Shown: positions 36,497 through 47,383, counted from the first letter of the stretch. The stretch: DNA of 64,000 bases from Rhodoplanes sp. Z2-YC6860 (GCF_001579845.1 NZ_CP007440.1:372001-436000), one strand, 5' to 3'. Numbers and translations: made by a program. Notes: a model not told the origin generated them from the sequence alone.

Positions 36497-37450
36497 TCAG
36501 CCGCCAAGCGCACGCCAGATCAGCATCGCGGCCGCAAGGTCTTCGAGTGCGACGCCGGTCGATTTGAACAATGTGATCTCGTCCTTGCGTTTGCGGCCCT
36601 TCGCGCTGCCGCGGCAGAGCTCGAACAGATCGCCCTGGATGTCCTTCGCGGTCATGATTTTCTTTTTCAGCGGTACCGCGATATCGCCGGAGCCTTTCGG
36701 CGCTACTGTTCGCGAGTCGACATAGACGCGCGCGCGCCGGATCGCTTCGTCGTCGGACTCGCGCGTTTTCAGCGTGAACGCACCGACCAGGTCCACGTGC
36801 GCGCCCTTCTTCAGCCAGGCGCCGCGCACCAGAGGCTTCTCGGAGAGCGTCGCGCAGGACACGATATCGGCGTCGCGCATCGCCTCTTCGAGGTCGTCGG
36901 CAAGCATCGGCTCGATGCCGGCGGCCGACAGCGCAAACGCCGTGGCAACGGCACGCGAGCGCGTCCTGTTCCAGATCGTCACCTGGCTGATCGGGCGCAC
37001 GGCGCGATGCGCACGCACGAGATGCGGGCTCAGGGCGCCTGCGCCGATCATCAGGAGATGCGCCGCATCCTCGCGAGCAAGATAGCGCGCCGCGAGCGCC
37101 GAGGTTGCCGCGGTTCGCCACAGCGTCAGTGCCGTGCCGTCGATCAGGGCGAGCGGCTCGCCGGTGTCGCCCGACATCAGCACGTAGCTGCCGAGCACGG
37201 ATGGCTTGCCGGCCTTGGCGTTGTCGGGAAACACGTTGACGAGCTTGTGGCCGATGAAGCGCTCGCCGGTGTTGGTCCAGGCGGGCATCAGCAGCACCTT
37301 GGCTTCGCTGCCCGACGGCAATTTGACGAAATGCGCGATCTTGTCCGGCACCGAGATGTCGGCGCGGAACGCGTCGGCCAGGGCGTCGATCAGCTTGTCG
37401 TAGGCGAGAAGCCGATTGACGTCATCGGCGGTGACGATGCGAAGCGCCAT
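36497..37450 (-). CDS. ornithine cyclodeaminase/mu-crystallin family protein
   Basis: 317 aa NAD(P)-dependent Rossmann enzyme. Substrate side: VLLMPAWTN, GHKLVNVFPDN and DGTALTLWRTAATSALAARYLA. Nucleotide loop LMIGAGALSPHLVRAH. Family members are ornithine cyclodeaminases, ketimine (delta1-pyrroline/piperideine-2-carboxylate) reductases or alanine dehydrogenases; the sequence alone does not decide, though a cyclic imino-acid reductase is common in Hyphomicrobiales. It lies 14 nt downstream of the lapA-like gene. Confidence 0.85.
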   Translation of the reverse strand: MALRIVTADDVNRLLAYDKLIDALADAFRADISVPDKIAHFVKLPSGSEAKVLLMPAWTNTGERFIGHKLVNVFPDNAKAGKPSVLGSYVLMSGDTGEPLALIDGTALTLWRTAATSALAARYLAREDAAHLLMIGAGALSPHLVRAHRAVRPISQVTIWNRTRSRAVATAFALSAAGIEPMLADDLEEAMRDADIVSCATLSEKPLVRGAWLKKGAHVDLVGAFTLKTRESDDEAIRRARVYVDSRTVAPKGSGDIAVPLKKKIMTAKDIQGDLFELCRGSAKGRKRKDEITLFKSTGVALEDLAAAMLIWRALGG

Positions 37451-37464
37451 TGCGGTTCCAGCGC

Positions 37465-37818
37465 TCAGGCGGCGGGCGGCAGGATCAGCGACGTTCCGGT
37501 GTCGCGCGGCACCGGCATCGGGCGCCTCGGCTCAAGTGCGTCCAGTCTCGCGCGCAACTCGCGCGCCTCGGCTTCGGCGCGGCGCGCCCGGGTCCGCCAT
37601 TTCTGCTGCTTGAGCCAGGATGCTATGCCGCCGACCAGCACGCCAAGCGCAACGAGGGCGAAGATCAACCCGTAGAGCGGAACCTTCACGGCGAAGGCCG
37701 GGCTCACGGTGGCGAACGGGTCGAACGACACTGTGATGACTTCGCGATTCGCCACCGCGAACATTACGATGACGATGCCGAGAGGCACGAGAATCAGAGC
37801 GGAAAGAAACTTGCGCAT
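37465..37818 (-). CDS. lapA: LapA-domain (DUF1049) inner-membrane protein
   Basis: 117 aa with two N-terminal membrane helices (FLSALILVPLGIVIVMFAVANRE and VPLYGLIFALVALGVLVGGIASWL) and a charged coiled-coil-like C-terminal part ([22 protein letters not shown]). Gene order ihfB-lapA-(...)-trpF is usual in alphaproteobacteria. In E. coli LapA works with LapB to tune LpxC and LPS synthesis; there is no lapB here, so the role is by family only. Confidence 0.8.
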   Translation of the reverse strand: MRKFLSALILVPLGIVIVMFAVANREVITVSFDPFATVSPAFAVKVPLYGLIFALVALGVLVGGIASWLKQQKWRTRARRAEAEARELRARLDALEPRRPMPVPRDTGTSLILPPAA

Positions 37819-37877
37819 TCACGTGCCTCGCAGGATCGACGGCGAGCGCAGCGAGCCGCACTCTGCGGGAGCGCGGC

Positions 37878-38198
37878 TTATTCGTCGTCGGAATCGTCGT
37901 CCAACGCCGCGTCGGGATTGCCCTTGTTCAGGCGCTCGCGCATTTCCTTGCCGGTCTTGAAGAACGGCACGGACTTCTGCGCCACCGACACATGGGCGCC
38001 GGTGCGCGGATTGCGGCCGGTGCGGGCCGGCCGGTGCTTGACCGAGAAGGCGCCGAAGCCGCGCAGCTCCACCCGATCGCCGCGCGCCATGGCGGCGACG
38101 ATCTCGTTGAGGATCGCGTTGACGATGTTCTCGACATCGCGCTGGTAGAGATGCGGATTGGCCGATGCAATCTGCTGGACCAATTCGGACTTGATCAT
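37878..38198 (-). CDS. ihfB: integration host factor beta subunit
   Basis: DNA-bending HU/IHF-family protein, 106 aa. [23 protein letters not shown], then [28 protein letters not shown], which includes the beta-arm Pro that intercalates into DNA. A short acidic tail (ALDDDSDDE) is typical of alphaproteobacterial IhfB. Located in the rpsA-sppA-ihfB-lapA order. Confidence 0.96.
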   Translation of the reverse strand: MIKSELVQQIASANPHLYQRDVENIVNAILNEIVAAMARGDRVELRGFGAFSVKHRPARTGRNPRTGAHVSVAQKSVPFFKTGKEMRERLNKGNPDAALDDDSDDE

Positions 38199-38243
38199 CG
38201 GGCTGCCTCTCCCACTCCGGCGGCGAACCGGATGTGTACCGCA

Positions 38244-39227
38244 TCAGTTCGTCGCTGAAGGGTGCCAAAGCGCCAATAGACCGTCAAGGTTGAGCCGTTC
38301 CATGGCCTGCACGGCGCCCAAATCCTTGAAGCGTTCGGCGAGGCCGCCCAATCCGACCGCATCGAGCATCCACACGGCCCCGGTGTGCAGGAACGGCAGA
38401 TCGCCGAAGCGCGGGCTCAGCCGGTAGTCGCGCACGGGGGTCTTCGGATTGATGCCCTTTTCCTTGGCAAGCCAGTCGACGGCCGCGAACTCGTCGCCCA
38501 GCGCATCGATGAGCTTCAGCTCCAGCGCCTGCCGGCCGGTATAGACGCGGCCGTCGGAGACCTTCTCCACCGCGGCCTGGTCGAGGCCGCGGCGGTCGTG
38601 CACCAGGCCCTTGAACCAATCGAATGAATCCTTGACCAGCGATTCCACCGCGGCGCGGGCCTCGGGCGTTGTCGGCTCGAGTCCGTTCGGCGAAGCCTTC
38701 AGAGGCGCGGACTTGATGCTCTCGACCTGAACGCCGACCGTCTTGAGCAATTCGGTGAAATTCGGGAACTGGAAGATCACGCCGATCGAGCCCACGATGG
38801 AGCTCTGCTGCGCCAGGATGCGGTCCGACGCCATCGCGGCGATATAGCCGCCGGAGGCCGCAAGTCCGTCGACCACCACTACCATTGGCTTCTTGGCCTT
38901 CAGCCGCATCAGCGAGTCGTAAAGCTCCTCGGACCCAGCCACCGTGCCGCCAGGGCTGTTGATGTGGACGATCACCGCCTTGGCGTCGGATTCGGCGAGC
39001 CGCGTCAGTGCCTCAGTGCGCGTCCGGTTGTTGCGGATCAGGCCTTCGATGGTGACTCGGGCGATCGAGCCGCTGGCCATTGGCGTAATCGCGCCACGGC
39101 GCTCGGCGAAGATCCATCCGCCGCCCACCACGGCGGCGATCAGGATGAAAATCGTGGCAGCGCGCCAGAAGGTGAGTTTGCGCCGCATCCGGCGGCGGTC
39201 GACGATCTGATCGGCATCCAGCGACAT
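38244..39227 (-). CDS. sppA: signal peptide peptidase SppA (short form)
   Basis: Membrane-anchored serine protease that degrades cleaved signal peptides. 327 aa with a single N-terminal membrane helix (RAATIFILIAAVVGGGWIF). Protease core: VIVHINSPGGTVAGSE, catalytic Ser125 in DGLAASGGYIAAMASD, SIVGSIGVIFQFPNF, and Lys177 in SAPLKASPN as the dyad partner. The length corresponds to the short (Bacillus-like) SppA. Confidence 0.93.
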   Translation of the reverse strand: MSLDADQIVDRRRMRRKLTFWRAATIFILIAAVVGGGWIFAERRGAITPMASGSIARVTIEGLIRNNRTRTEALTRLAESDAKAVIVHINSPGGTVAGSEELYDSLMRLKAKKPMVVVVDGLAASGGYIAAMASDRILAQQSSIVGSIGVIFQFPNFTELLKTVGVQVESIKSAPLKASPNGLEPTTPEARAAVESLVKDSFDWFKGLVHDRRGLDQAAVEKVSDGRVYTGRQALELKLIDALGDEFAAVDWLAKEKGINPKTPVRDYRLSPRFGDLPFLHTGAVWMLDAVGLGGLAERFKDLGAVQAMERLNLDGLLALWHPSATN

Positions 39228-39371
39228 GGCCTTGTTTCCTCGAATTTGATTCGAAACCCAGTTTACCGCCCGCCAAGCAAAACCAGCATCACATGCGGGT
39301 TAAAGTTTGGCACCTCAAGCTGCCCGAACCCGAAGTCATGACACACCGGCGGCAACGTCGGCGGTGCTCCA

Positions 39372-39501
39372 CCCTCCCCTGGAGGGGGAGGGTCGCGAGC
39401 GAAGCTCGCGGGGTGGGGTGAATCCTCTTCGCAAAAAAGATCACCCCACCCCGCCCGCCTTCGCTTCGCTACGGCGGTCGACCCTCCCCCTCCAGGGGAG
39501 G
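39372..39501. repeat. nested long inverted repeat downstream of rpsA
   Basis: The 376-nt gap between rpsA and sppA (39228-39603) has no gene. It holds an outer pair of 23-nt complementary arms (39373-39395, begins CCTCCCCTGGAGGGGG; 39479-39501) and an inner pair, CGGGGTGGGGTGA / TCACCCCACCCCG. It is clearly related in design to the elements at 11393-11492 and 41667-41770. Confidence 0.8.
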
Positions 39502-39543
39502 ATGAAGACGGCTGTTGCACCACTGATCCAAGCAATCAGGCAC

Positions 39544-39586
39544 AAAAAACTAAGCCCCGGGCCTTGCGGTCCGGGGCTCTGTTTTT
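39544..39586 (-). terminator. intrinsic terminator of rpsA (bidirectional)
   Basis: Stem AGCCCCGGGCC (39553-39563) / GGTCCGGGGCT (39568-39578), loop TTGC. Read on the minus strand it is followed by TAGTTTTTTG; on the plus strand by GTTTTT. It starts 18 nt after the rpsA stop. Confidence 0.9.
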
Positions 39587-39603
39587 GATCGAAATCAGGC
39601 CGA

Positions 39604-41319
39604 TCAGGCGTCCTTGTCGGATTCCTCGCCCTTGCGGCGGAGCGCCGTGCCGAGGATGTCGCCGAGGGTGGCACCCGAGTCGGAGGAGCCGTACTGAGCG
39701 ATGGCCTCCTTCTCCTCCTGGACCTCCAGGGCCTTGATCGACAGCTGCACCTTGGAGGCGCGGCGATCGAACGAGACGACACGGGCGTCGACCTTCTGGC
39801 CGACCGCGAAGCGGTCGGAGCGCTGGTCGTTGCGGTCGCGGGCGAGTTCCGAGCGCTTGATGAAGGAGGTCAGCTCGCCACCGACGATCTTCACGTCGAT
39901 GCCGGATTCCTTGACCTCGGTCACCTCGGTGGTGACGACGTCGCCCTTCTTCATGTCGCCGGCGGTCGCCATCGGATCGCCCTGGAGCTGCTTGACGCCG
40001 AGCGAGATGCGCTCCTTTTCGACGTCGACGTCCAGCACCTGAGCCTGGACCTTGTCGCCCTTCTTGTAATCCTCGATCACCTGCTCGCCCGGACGCTTCC
40101 AGTCGAGATCGGAGAGATGGACCATGCCGTCCACGTCGCCGTCGAGGCCGAGGAACAGGCCGAACTCGGTCTTGTTCTTGACTTCGCCTTCGATGGTGGA
40201 GCCCGGCGGATACTTCTCGACGAAGACCTCCCACGGGTTGCGCATGGTCTGCTTGAGACCGAGCGAGATGCGGCGCTTGACCGGATCGACTTCGAGGATC
40301 TGCACCTCAACCTCTTGCGAGGTGGAGACGATCTTGCCCGGATGCACGTTCTTCTTGGTCCACGACATTTCGGAGACGTGGATCAGGCCTTCGATGCCGG
40401 GCTCGAGCTCGACGAACGCACCGTAGTCGGTGATGTTCGTCACGCGGCCGGTGTACTTGGCGCCGACCGGGAACTTGGCCTCGATGTTCTGCCACGGATC
40501 GTCCAGCAGCTGCTTCATGCCGAGCGAGATGCGGTGCGTCTCGTGGTTGATCTTGATGATCTTGACCTTCACGGACTGACCGATGTTGAGCACCTCGGTC
40601 GGGTGATTGACGCGACGCCAGGCGATATCGGTGACGTGCAGCAGGCCGTCGATGCCGCCGAGGTCGACGAACGCACCGTAGTCGGTGATGTTCTTGACCA
40701 CGCCGTCGATGACCTGACCCTCTTCGAGGTTCTGCACCAGCTCCTGGCGCTGCTCTGCGCGGGTCTCTTCCAGCACGGTGCGGCGCGACACCACGATATT
40801 GCCGCGGCGCCGATCCATCTTCAGGATCTGGAACGGCTGGCCGACATTCATCAGCGGGGTGACGTCGCGGATCGGCCGGATGTCGACCTGCGAGCGCGGC
40901 AGGAACGCCACGGCGCCGTCGAGATCGACCGTGAAGCCGCCCTTGACCTGGTTGAAGATGACGCCCTGGACCTTCTCGTTGTTCTTGAAGGCCAGCTCGA
41001 GCTTGCCCCAGCTTTCCTCGCGTCGCGCCTTGTCGCGCGAGAGCACCGCTTCACCGAGCGCATTCTCGACGCGCTCCAGATAGACTTCGACGGTGTCGCC
41101 GATCTTGATTTCGCCCTGCCGGCCGGGGCCGGTGAATTCACGGAGCGCAACGCGCCCTTCGGTCTTGGCCCCGACGTCGATGACGGCAAGGTCCTTTTCA
41201 ATTCCGACGACGATCCCCTTAACGACTTGCCCTTCCTGAGGGCTGCCGCCGGTAAAGGACTCTTCGAGCATCGCGGCAAAATCTTCGCGCGTCGGCGCGG
41301 CGCTGGTAGCAGTGGCCAT
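39604..41319 (-). CDS. rpsA: 30S ribosomal protein S1
   Basis: 571 aa with six S1 (OB-fold) RNA-binding repeats, seen in repeated units such as GQVIDGVVKNITDYGAFVDLGGIDGLLHVTDIAW and GAKYTGRVTNITDYGAFVELEPGIEGLIHVSEMSW. Needed for initiation on mRNAs with structured or weak leaders. The C-terminal tail is acidic. In most alphaproteobacteria cmk is directly upstream; here three unrelated genes and 466 nt without a gene separate them. Confidence 0.97.
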   Translation of the reverse strand: MATATSAAPTREDFAAMLEESFTGGSPQEGQVVKGIVVGIEKDLAVIDVGAKTEGRVALREFTGPGRQGEIKIGDTVEVYLERVENALGEAVLSRDKARREESWGKLELAFKNNEKVQGVIFNQVKGGFTVDLDGAVAFLPRSQVDIRPIRDVTPLMNVGQPFQILKMDRRRGNIVVSRRTVLEETRAEQRQELVQNLEEGQVIDGVVKNITDYGAFVDLGGIDGLLHVTDIAWRRVNHPTEVLNIGQSVKVKIIKINHETHRISLGMKQLLDDPWQNIEAKFPVGAKYTGRVTNITDYGAFVELEPGIEGLIHVSEMSWTKKNVHPGKIVSTSQEVEVQILEVDPVKRRISLGLKQTMRNPWEVFVEKYPPGSTIEGEVKNKTEFGLFLGLDGDVDGMVHLSDLDWKRPGEQVIEDYKKGDKVQAQVLDVDVEKERISLGVKQLQGDPMATAGDMKKGDVVTTEVTEVKESGIDVKIVGGELTSFIKRSELARDRNDQRSDRFAVGQKVDARVVSFDRRASKVQLSIKALEVQEEKEAIAQYGSSDSGATLGDILGTALRRKGEESDKDA

Positions 41320-41666
41320 AAGTTCTCCAAAGCGGTGCGCAGGCGGTTGATGTTGATGGCGTTCCGAACGCGCGGGCTGAAGGCCCCGCAGACCTTCAGC
41401 GCTGCCGGGAATCCGGCAGGCCTGTGCTCAAACCGAGCGGTCGAAACGATGGTTTGTGTCCGGCGCGCCGCGGCAGGGCTCGAAGCGGGGCTTGGTCCTC
41501 CAACCGCGAGGGGCGGTCAATCGCGCCCTCGGCCCGCTCGGGTGGCCACACCGATGAATGTGGCGGCCCGGACCGGCGGGATATAGCCGCAGAACGGCCA
41601 CCCGGCAAGGCGCAAGCGGTCTTCATCCTTTCAAGGCAGGGCTATCGCAGCTCAGGCGGTGCACTC

Positions 41667-41770
41667 CCTCCCCCTGAAAGGGGGAAGGTCGGGGTGGGGG
41701 TCAGTTAGCGTGCCAGATCGACCCCCACCCGACGCGCTTCGCGCGTCGACCTCCCCCTTTCAGGGGGAGG
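41667..41770. repeat. nested long inverted repeat upstream of rpsA
   Basis: Within the 466-nt stretch 41320-41785, which has no credible gene. Outer arms start CCTCCCCCTGAAAGGGGG (41667-41684) and end CCCCCTTTCAGGGGGAGG (41753-41770). Inner arms GTCGGGGTGGGGGTC and GACCCCCACCCGAC pair with one bulged base. The rest of the stretch (41320-41660) is the rpsA leader side, where I see no clear promoter. Confidence 0.8.
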
Positions 41771-41785
41771 TAAGAGAGCTGCGGC

Positions 41786-42778
41786 TCATTCCAGCGTGAT
41801 CCGGCCGCGCTGCACCGTCTCCCGCCACAGCGCGGCCTCGGCCTTGATGCCCGCCGCGAACTGCCGGCGCGACTGTTCCGGGGCCAGCATGCCCAGAACG
41901 TTGAACCGGTCCTGGACCGGGGCGGTCTTCTGCGCCTCGGCGACCGCCTGGGCGAGGGTGTCGAGAATGCCGTCCGGGGTGCCGGCCGGCGCCGCCATGC
42001 CCCACCAGTTCGAGGCGACAAAGCCCGGAAAGCCGGATTCCGCCATGGTCGGCACGTCCGGCAGCATCGGCACACGGGCTTCGGTCGCGACCGCGAGCGC
42101 GGTCAGCCGGCCCGCCTGGTAGTGGCCGCCGACCGCGGCAAGCCCGATCGGGAACAGCTGGATGTCGTTCTTGATGAGCGCCAGGGTCGCCTCCGGCGAG
42201 CCCTTGTAGGGCACCCGCGTCAGTTCGACGCCGGTGGTCTGCTTCAGCCGCTCCATCATCAGATGGTTGACGGTGCCAAGGCTCGGAATCCCGTAGTTCA
42301 CCTTGCCGGGATTGGCACGTGCGTAGTCGATCAGCTCGCGGAGCGTGCGGACCGGCACGGCAGGATTGGAGAACAGCACCAAGGGCACCTCCGCGACCTT
42401 GGCGATCGGCGCGAGTGCGGTCGCCGGATCGAACGGCATGCGGATGACGAACTGGTTGATGGCGAAATTGTTGGTCGCCGCCACCAGCAGCGTGTAGCCG
42501 TCAGGCGCGGCTCGCGCGACCTCCTGAGTGCCGATGTTGCCGGCGGCTCCGGGCTTTGCTTCGAGCACGAGCTTCTGGCCAAGGCGCTGTTCCATGCTGA
42601 CGGCGAGGAGCCGCATGATGTTCTCGGCGACGCCGCCGGCCATGTACGGGATGATCACCCGGATCGGATGGTTCGGATAATCCGCGGCCTCAGCCGGTGT
42701 GATGAACTTGGCCCGCGCGATGACGAAGGGCGCCGCTGCCGCAGCGGCGAGAAGTTTTCGGCGAGTGATCCTTTGCAT
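41786..42778 (-). CDS. tripartite tricarboxylate transporter (Bug/TctC) substrate-binding protein
   Basis: 330 aa periplasmic solute receptor. I start at 42778 (MQRITRRKLLAAAAAAPFVIA), preceded by GAGG; the twin arginines and Ala-rich core suggest Tat or Sec export. The Bug-family fold is recognisable: YPNHPIRVIIPYMAGGVAENIMR, KPGAAGNIGTQEVARAAPDGYTLL, VPYKGSPEATLALI and LPDVPTMAESGFPGF. Such receptors bind carboxylates; no TctA or TctB membrane subunits are nearby, as is common for orphan Bug proteins. It lies downstream of the MBL hydrolase, same strand. Confidence 0.88.
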   Translation of the reverse strand: MQRITRRKLLAAAAAAPFVIARAKFITPAEAADYPNHPIRVIIPYMAGGVAENIMRLLAVSMEQRLGQKLVLEAKPGAAGNIGTQEVARAAPDGYTLLVAATNNFAINQFVIRMPFDPATALAPIAKVAEVPLVLFSNPAVPVRTLRELIDYARANPGKVNYGIPSLGTVNHLMMERLKQTTGVELTRVPYKGSPEATLALIKNDIQLFPIGLAAVGGHYQAGRLTALAVATEARVPMLPDVPTMAESGFPGFVASNWWGMAAPAGTPDGILDTLAQAVAEAQKTAPVQDRFNVLGMLAPEQSRRQFAAGIKAEAALWRETVQRGRITLE

Positions 42779-42807
42779 CGTGCACCTCACTCCCGGCATC
42801 GGTTGGT

Positions 42808-43863
42808 TTAGAATTTGGGAAAGAGCTGCTTGTCGGCGAGCCAGCGTGACATGGTCGGTTTTTTGGCACGGGCCGCCGCGCGGAATTCGTCGTGGCGCTC
42901 CTTGTTGGGCCACACCAGCGTCGGCGTCACGGCAAGCCGCGTGGCGATCTTTTCCCTGGTGACGTTGAACACCATCAGATCCTGCGCGAGCGCGAGCGGC
43001 CCGTCGTAGTTCTTGCGGATGTCACGCTCGACCTCGGGGCCGGTGTCGAAGTCGTTGAAGAAGTGATAGGCGACCGCGAGCCGCGGCTTCACAAGGGCAA
43101 GCACCTTGCCGCATTCCTCCGGCGAGGTGTGCGCGATGGTGCCGATGCCGATTGCGCTTTTTTCCGGATAGCCGGAGCGCTCGACGAGCTGCTTCACGGT
43201 GTTGAAGCATTCGTGGACCAGAAGATCGGCGCCCTGCGCGTTGTCGACGAAAAATTGGCTCGGCGTCGTGTCGCCGGAAAACACGAAGGTCAGCCCGTTC
43301 CATTCGAGCCGGTAGCTGACCGGTCCATCGAAGATATGAATTGCGGGAAAGCTTTTGATCGTAACGCCGTTGCGATCGTAGACCGTGCCGGTTTTGGTGA
43401 AGTCGAACTCGTGGACTTCAACCTCGGCGCCGGCGTCGGGCAGCAGGCCGAGCCGTGTCTCGGTGTCCCAGACCAGCGATTCCATCTGGCGCCGGACGAA
43501 GTGCTCGGTGCCGTATTTCGGCTCGGGCCCAGAAGGACCGTAGAGCACCAGAGGCTTCACCCGGCCGCCGGCCCAGCTTCCCACCCAAACCTGCGCGAAG
43601 TCGCCGACGTGGTCGGCGTGCAGATGCGTCGCGAAGTAGGCGGTGACGTCCTGCGGCGGAATTTCCAGTGCGGTGAAATTGGCCTGCGAGCCGGAGCCGA
43701 AATCCATGACGAACTTGTCGCCGTTGCCCAACTCAATGAGCCACGAGCAGTTGGCCTGGCCGCGGCGCACGAACGGCCGGCCGGTGCCGAGCGCGATGAC
43801 GCGCATCTCGTCGGGCGCAAGCGGCTCGGTGTTCGGATAGTAGTAGTCGCGCAGTGCTGCCAT
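42808..43863 (-). CDS. MBL-fold metallohydrolase (RNase Z/arylsulfatase-like)
   Basis: 351 aa from the ATG at 43863 (MAALRDYYYPNTEPLAPDEM), 2 nt after the marR stop. The di-zinc motif THLHADHVGD (His80, His82, Asp84, His85) is intact, with later metal ligands in SGDTTPSQ and AYHFFND. The N-terminal MRVIALGTGRPFVRRGQANCSW resembles the RNase Z/arylsulfatase subfamily. Substrate unknown. Co-transcription with a MarR regulator and a Bug receptor suggests a small-molecule uptake and hydrolysis unit. Confidence 0.85.
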   Translation of the reverse strand: MAALRDYYYPNTEPLAPDEMRVIALGTGRPFVRRGQANCSWLIELGNGDKFVMDFGSGSQANFTALEIPPQDVTAYFATHLHADHVGDFAQVWVGSWAGGRVKPLVLYGPSGPEPKYGTEHFVRRQMESLVWDTETRLGLLPDAGAEVEVHEFDFTKTGTVYDRNGVTIKSFPAIHIFDGPVSYRLEWNGLTFVFSGDTTPSQFFVDNAQGADLLVHECFNTVKQLVERSGYPEKSAIGIGTIAHTSPEECGKVLALVKPRLAVAYHFFNDFDTGPEVERDIRKNYDGPLALAQDLMVFNVTREKIATRLAVTPTLVWPNKERHDEFRAAARAKKPTMSRWLADKQLFPKF

Positions 43864-43865
43864 GA

Positions 43866-44399
43866 TCAGCCGCTCTCCAGAAGCGAGACGTCCGCCATCA
43901 TCAGTGCGTTGGCTTTGACCCGCCGAAGCAGACCCATCAGAGCCTTGTACTCGGCACCGGAAATCCCCCGCAGCAGCCGGCGATAATGTGCGACGACAAG
44001 TGGGAACGCGGCTGCCCGCCGCTTCTTGCCTGCCGGCGAAAGCCGGATCAGCACGGCGCGGCGGTCCTCCGGCGCGCTGGTTCGTTCCACCAGCCCGGCC
44101 ATTTCCATCTGCTCGAGCAGACGCCCGAGACCCGAGCGGTCGAGCACCGCGAATTCGGCGATCTGTCCGACGGTGTGGCGGTCCTTGGCGGCAAGCGCAG
44201 ACAGCACCCGCCATTGCGGCACCGACAGCTCGAACGGCCGCAGCACATGGGTGAGGTTGAGCTGGTTCTGGCGAACGATGGCCGCGAAATAATGCATCGG
44301 GAAATCGGTCACGCCGGAATAGTCGGGTGCAGACGTCTGAGCGGGCGCCTCGGCGCTGTCGTCATGGTCGGCTGCACGGATGGGCGCGGCTCGTTTCAT
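43866..44399 (-). CDS. MarR-family transcriptional regulator
   Basis: 177 aa from the ATG at 44399 (MKRAAPIRAADHD). Winged helix with the MarR pattern: LSVPQWRVLSALAAKDRHTVGQIAEFAVLDRSGLGRLLEQMEMAGLVERTSAPEDRRAVLIRLS. A further in-frame ATG at 44435 would place the palindrome 44406-44423 inside the coding region, so I prefer 44399. It likely represses its own operon (marR, MBL hydrolase, Bug receptor), with a carboxylate or aromatic ligand as the family expectation. Confidence 0.85.
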   Translation of the reverse strand: MKRAAPIRAADHDDSAEAPAQTSAPDYSGVTDFPMHYFAAIVRQNQLNLTHVLRPFELSVPQWRVLSALAAKDRHTVGQIAEFAVLDRSGLGRLLEQMEMAGLVERTSAPEDRRAVLIRLSPAGKKRRAAAFPLVVAHYRRLLRGISGAEYKALMGLLRRVKANALMMADVSLLESG

Positions 44400-44405
44400 G
44401 AAAGA

Positions 44406-44423
44406 TATGATATATATATCATA
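44406..44423. promoter_or_regulatory. AT-rich palindromic operator of the marR operon
   Basis: Perfect 18-bp palindrome TATGATATATATATCATA, 6 nt upstream of the chosen marR start, in otherwise GC-rich DNA. Length and symmetry fit a MarR dimer site overlapping a -10 element. Confidence 0.6.
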
Positions 44424-44485
44424 ATTTGCATGCAATGGGCTGTGACCTCGCCTGAGGGCGCAAGAGCGGCCTTAAATCAACGAAA

Positions 44486-45109
44486 TCAGCGCCGGGCTTT
44501 TTCCACCAGGGCCAAGGCCGCCTGGAACGCCGCCTCGATGCCCAGCGTGCTGGTGTCGAGCAGGTGGGCGTCCTTGGCCTGCGCCAGCGGTGCCGTGCTG
44601 CGCGAGCGGTCGCGCTCGTCGCGGGCGATAATGTCGGCCAGCACCGCCTTCTCGTCGGCCGTCTCGCCACGGCCACGCAGTTCGTTGGTGCGGCGCTGCG
44701 CCCGCACCTCCGGGCTCGCGGTGACGAAAATCTTCACCTCGGCGTTCGGGCAGATCACGGTGCCGATATCGCGGCCGTCGAGAACCGCGCCGGGCGGCGC
44801 CGCGGCAAACTCCTGCTGCAGGTTGAACAGCGCGGCGCGCACCTCGGGGATTGCCGAGACCACGGAAGAGCCTTCGCCGACGTCGTAGCGCTTCAGTTGC
44901 GTCTCATCGAACTTCGCCGGATCGATCGTCTTGGCCGCCGCGATGGCCCGGTCGCGGTCGCTCGGCTTGTGGCCGGCGGTGATCACCGCCAGCGCCACGG
45001 CGCGATAGAGCAGGCCGGTGTCGAGATGGCGCAGCCCGTAATGAGCAGCGAGCTTCTTCGCGAGCGTTCCTTTGCCGGACGCGGCCGGCCCGTCGATGGC
45101 GATGATCAT
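44486..45109 (-). CDS. cmk: cytidylate kinase
   Basis: Phosphorylates CMP/dCMP. 207 aa. P-loop [56 protein letters not shown] and [13 protein letters not shown] match the Cmk family. Located downstream of aroA (144 nt apart), as in the conserved aroA-cmk-rpsA order. Confidence 0.96.
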   Translation of the reverse strand: MIIAIDGPAASGKGTLAKKLAAHYGLRHLDTGLLYRAVALAVITAGHKPSDRDRAIAAAKTIDPAKFDETQLKRYDVGEGSSVVSAIPEVRAALFNLQQEFAAAPPGAVLDGRDIGTVICPNAEVKIFVTASPEVRAQRRTNELRGRGETADEKAVLADIIARDERDRSRSTAPLAQAKDAHLLDTSTLGIEAAFQAALALVEKARR

Positions 45110-45253
45110 TTTTTCTCGTTCCGTGACGCCAGCCCAAGCGCATCGCGAAGAACTGGCCGTTCAATGCTGTTCACTTCTTGGCTCTCGGACCATCCGCGAA
45201 GCCGAACAGCTTCTTAATCTCCCGCCTGGCCCTGGCACGTTGATCTGCGTTGA

Positions 45254-46624
<1,371 letters not shown>

Positions 46625-46748
46625 TTAGGCGTGTCGTCCTAGCACGGGGGCGCCGAAAGCTGCGAGAGCACTATTGACAGCGGGCTTGCCAGCGGCCAAG
46701 TGAGGCACCAATTTTTCGTCATACGGACCGTTCGAGGATATCCGAACC

Positions 46749-47171
46749 GTGGCAAAACCCGAGCTCGGCACTAAGCGCCTCTGCGCTAGTTGCGGCGCCA
46801 AGTTCTACGATCTGAGCAAGGATCCGATCACCTGCCCGAAGTGCGGCACGGTGTTCGAGATCGTTGTTCCCGTGACGCGCGGTGGCCGTGATGCGGCCGC
46901 CGCGGCGGCCGCGGCCGCTGCTGCCTCGCGCGCGCAAGCCAAGGAAGCCTCCGAGGAGGCGCCGGAAAACGCCGACGTCGAGTTGGTCTCGCTCGAGGAC
47001 GCGGATGCTGAGAGTGAGGGCAAGAAGGGCGACGCCGCTGCGGCGGAAGGCGACGACGATCTCGAGATCGAGGAGACCGAAGAGGCTCCGTTCATCGAAG
47101 AGACCGAAGAGGGCGACGACGACGTCACCGACATTATCGGCGAAGGCCGGGAGGACGAGGAAGAGACCTGA
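46749..47171 (+). CDS. TIGR02300-family zinc-ribbon acidic protein
   Basis: 140 aa. The N-terminus KPELGTKRLCASCGAKFYDLSKDPITCPKCGTVFE has two CxxC pairs forming a zinc ribbon. Then a poly-Ala stretch and a strongly acidic C-terminal half (EETEEGDDDVTDIIGEGREDEEE). This family is characteristic of alphaproteobacteria and has no established function. It lies divergent from aroA and immediately upstream of the tRNA-Ala gene. Confidence 0.9.
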   Translation: MAKPELGTKRLCASCGAKFYDLSKDPITCPKCGTVFEIVVPVTRGGRDAAAAAAAAAAASRAQAKEASEEAPENADVELVSLEDADAESEGKKGDAAAAEGDDDLEIEETEEAPFIEETEEGDDDVTDIIGEGREDEEET

Positions 47172-47232
47172 TTTTTTTGGAATCCGGCCGCGAACCTGAT
47201 ATCAGGCGTGTCCGAATTCCTGTTCCCAGTAA

Positions 47233-47308
<76 letters not shown>

Positions 47309-47383
47309 GTTTCAAGATGACGGCATAAGCCTTCCAGAGGCAGCCGGGACAACAAGACGAAGAAACGCAATCAGCACTGCAAA

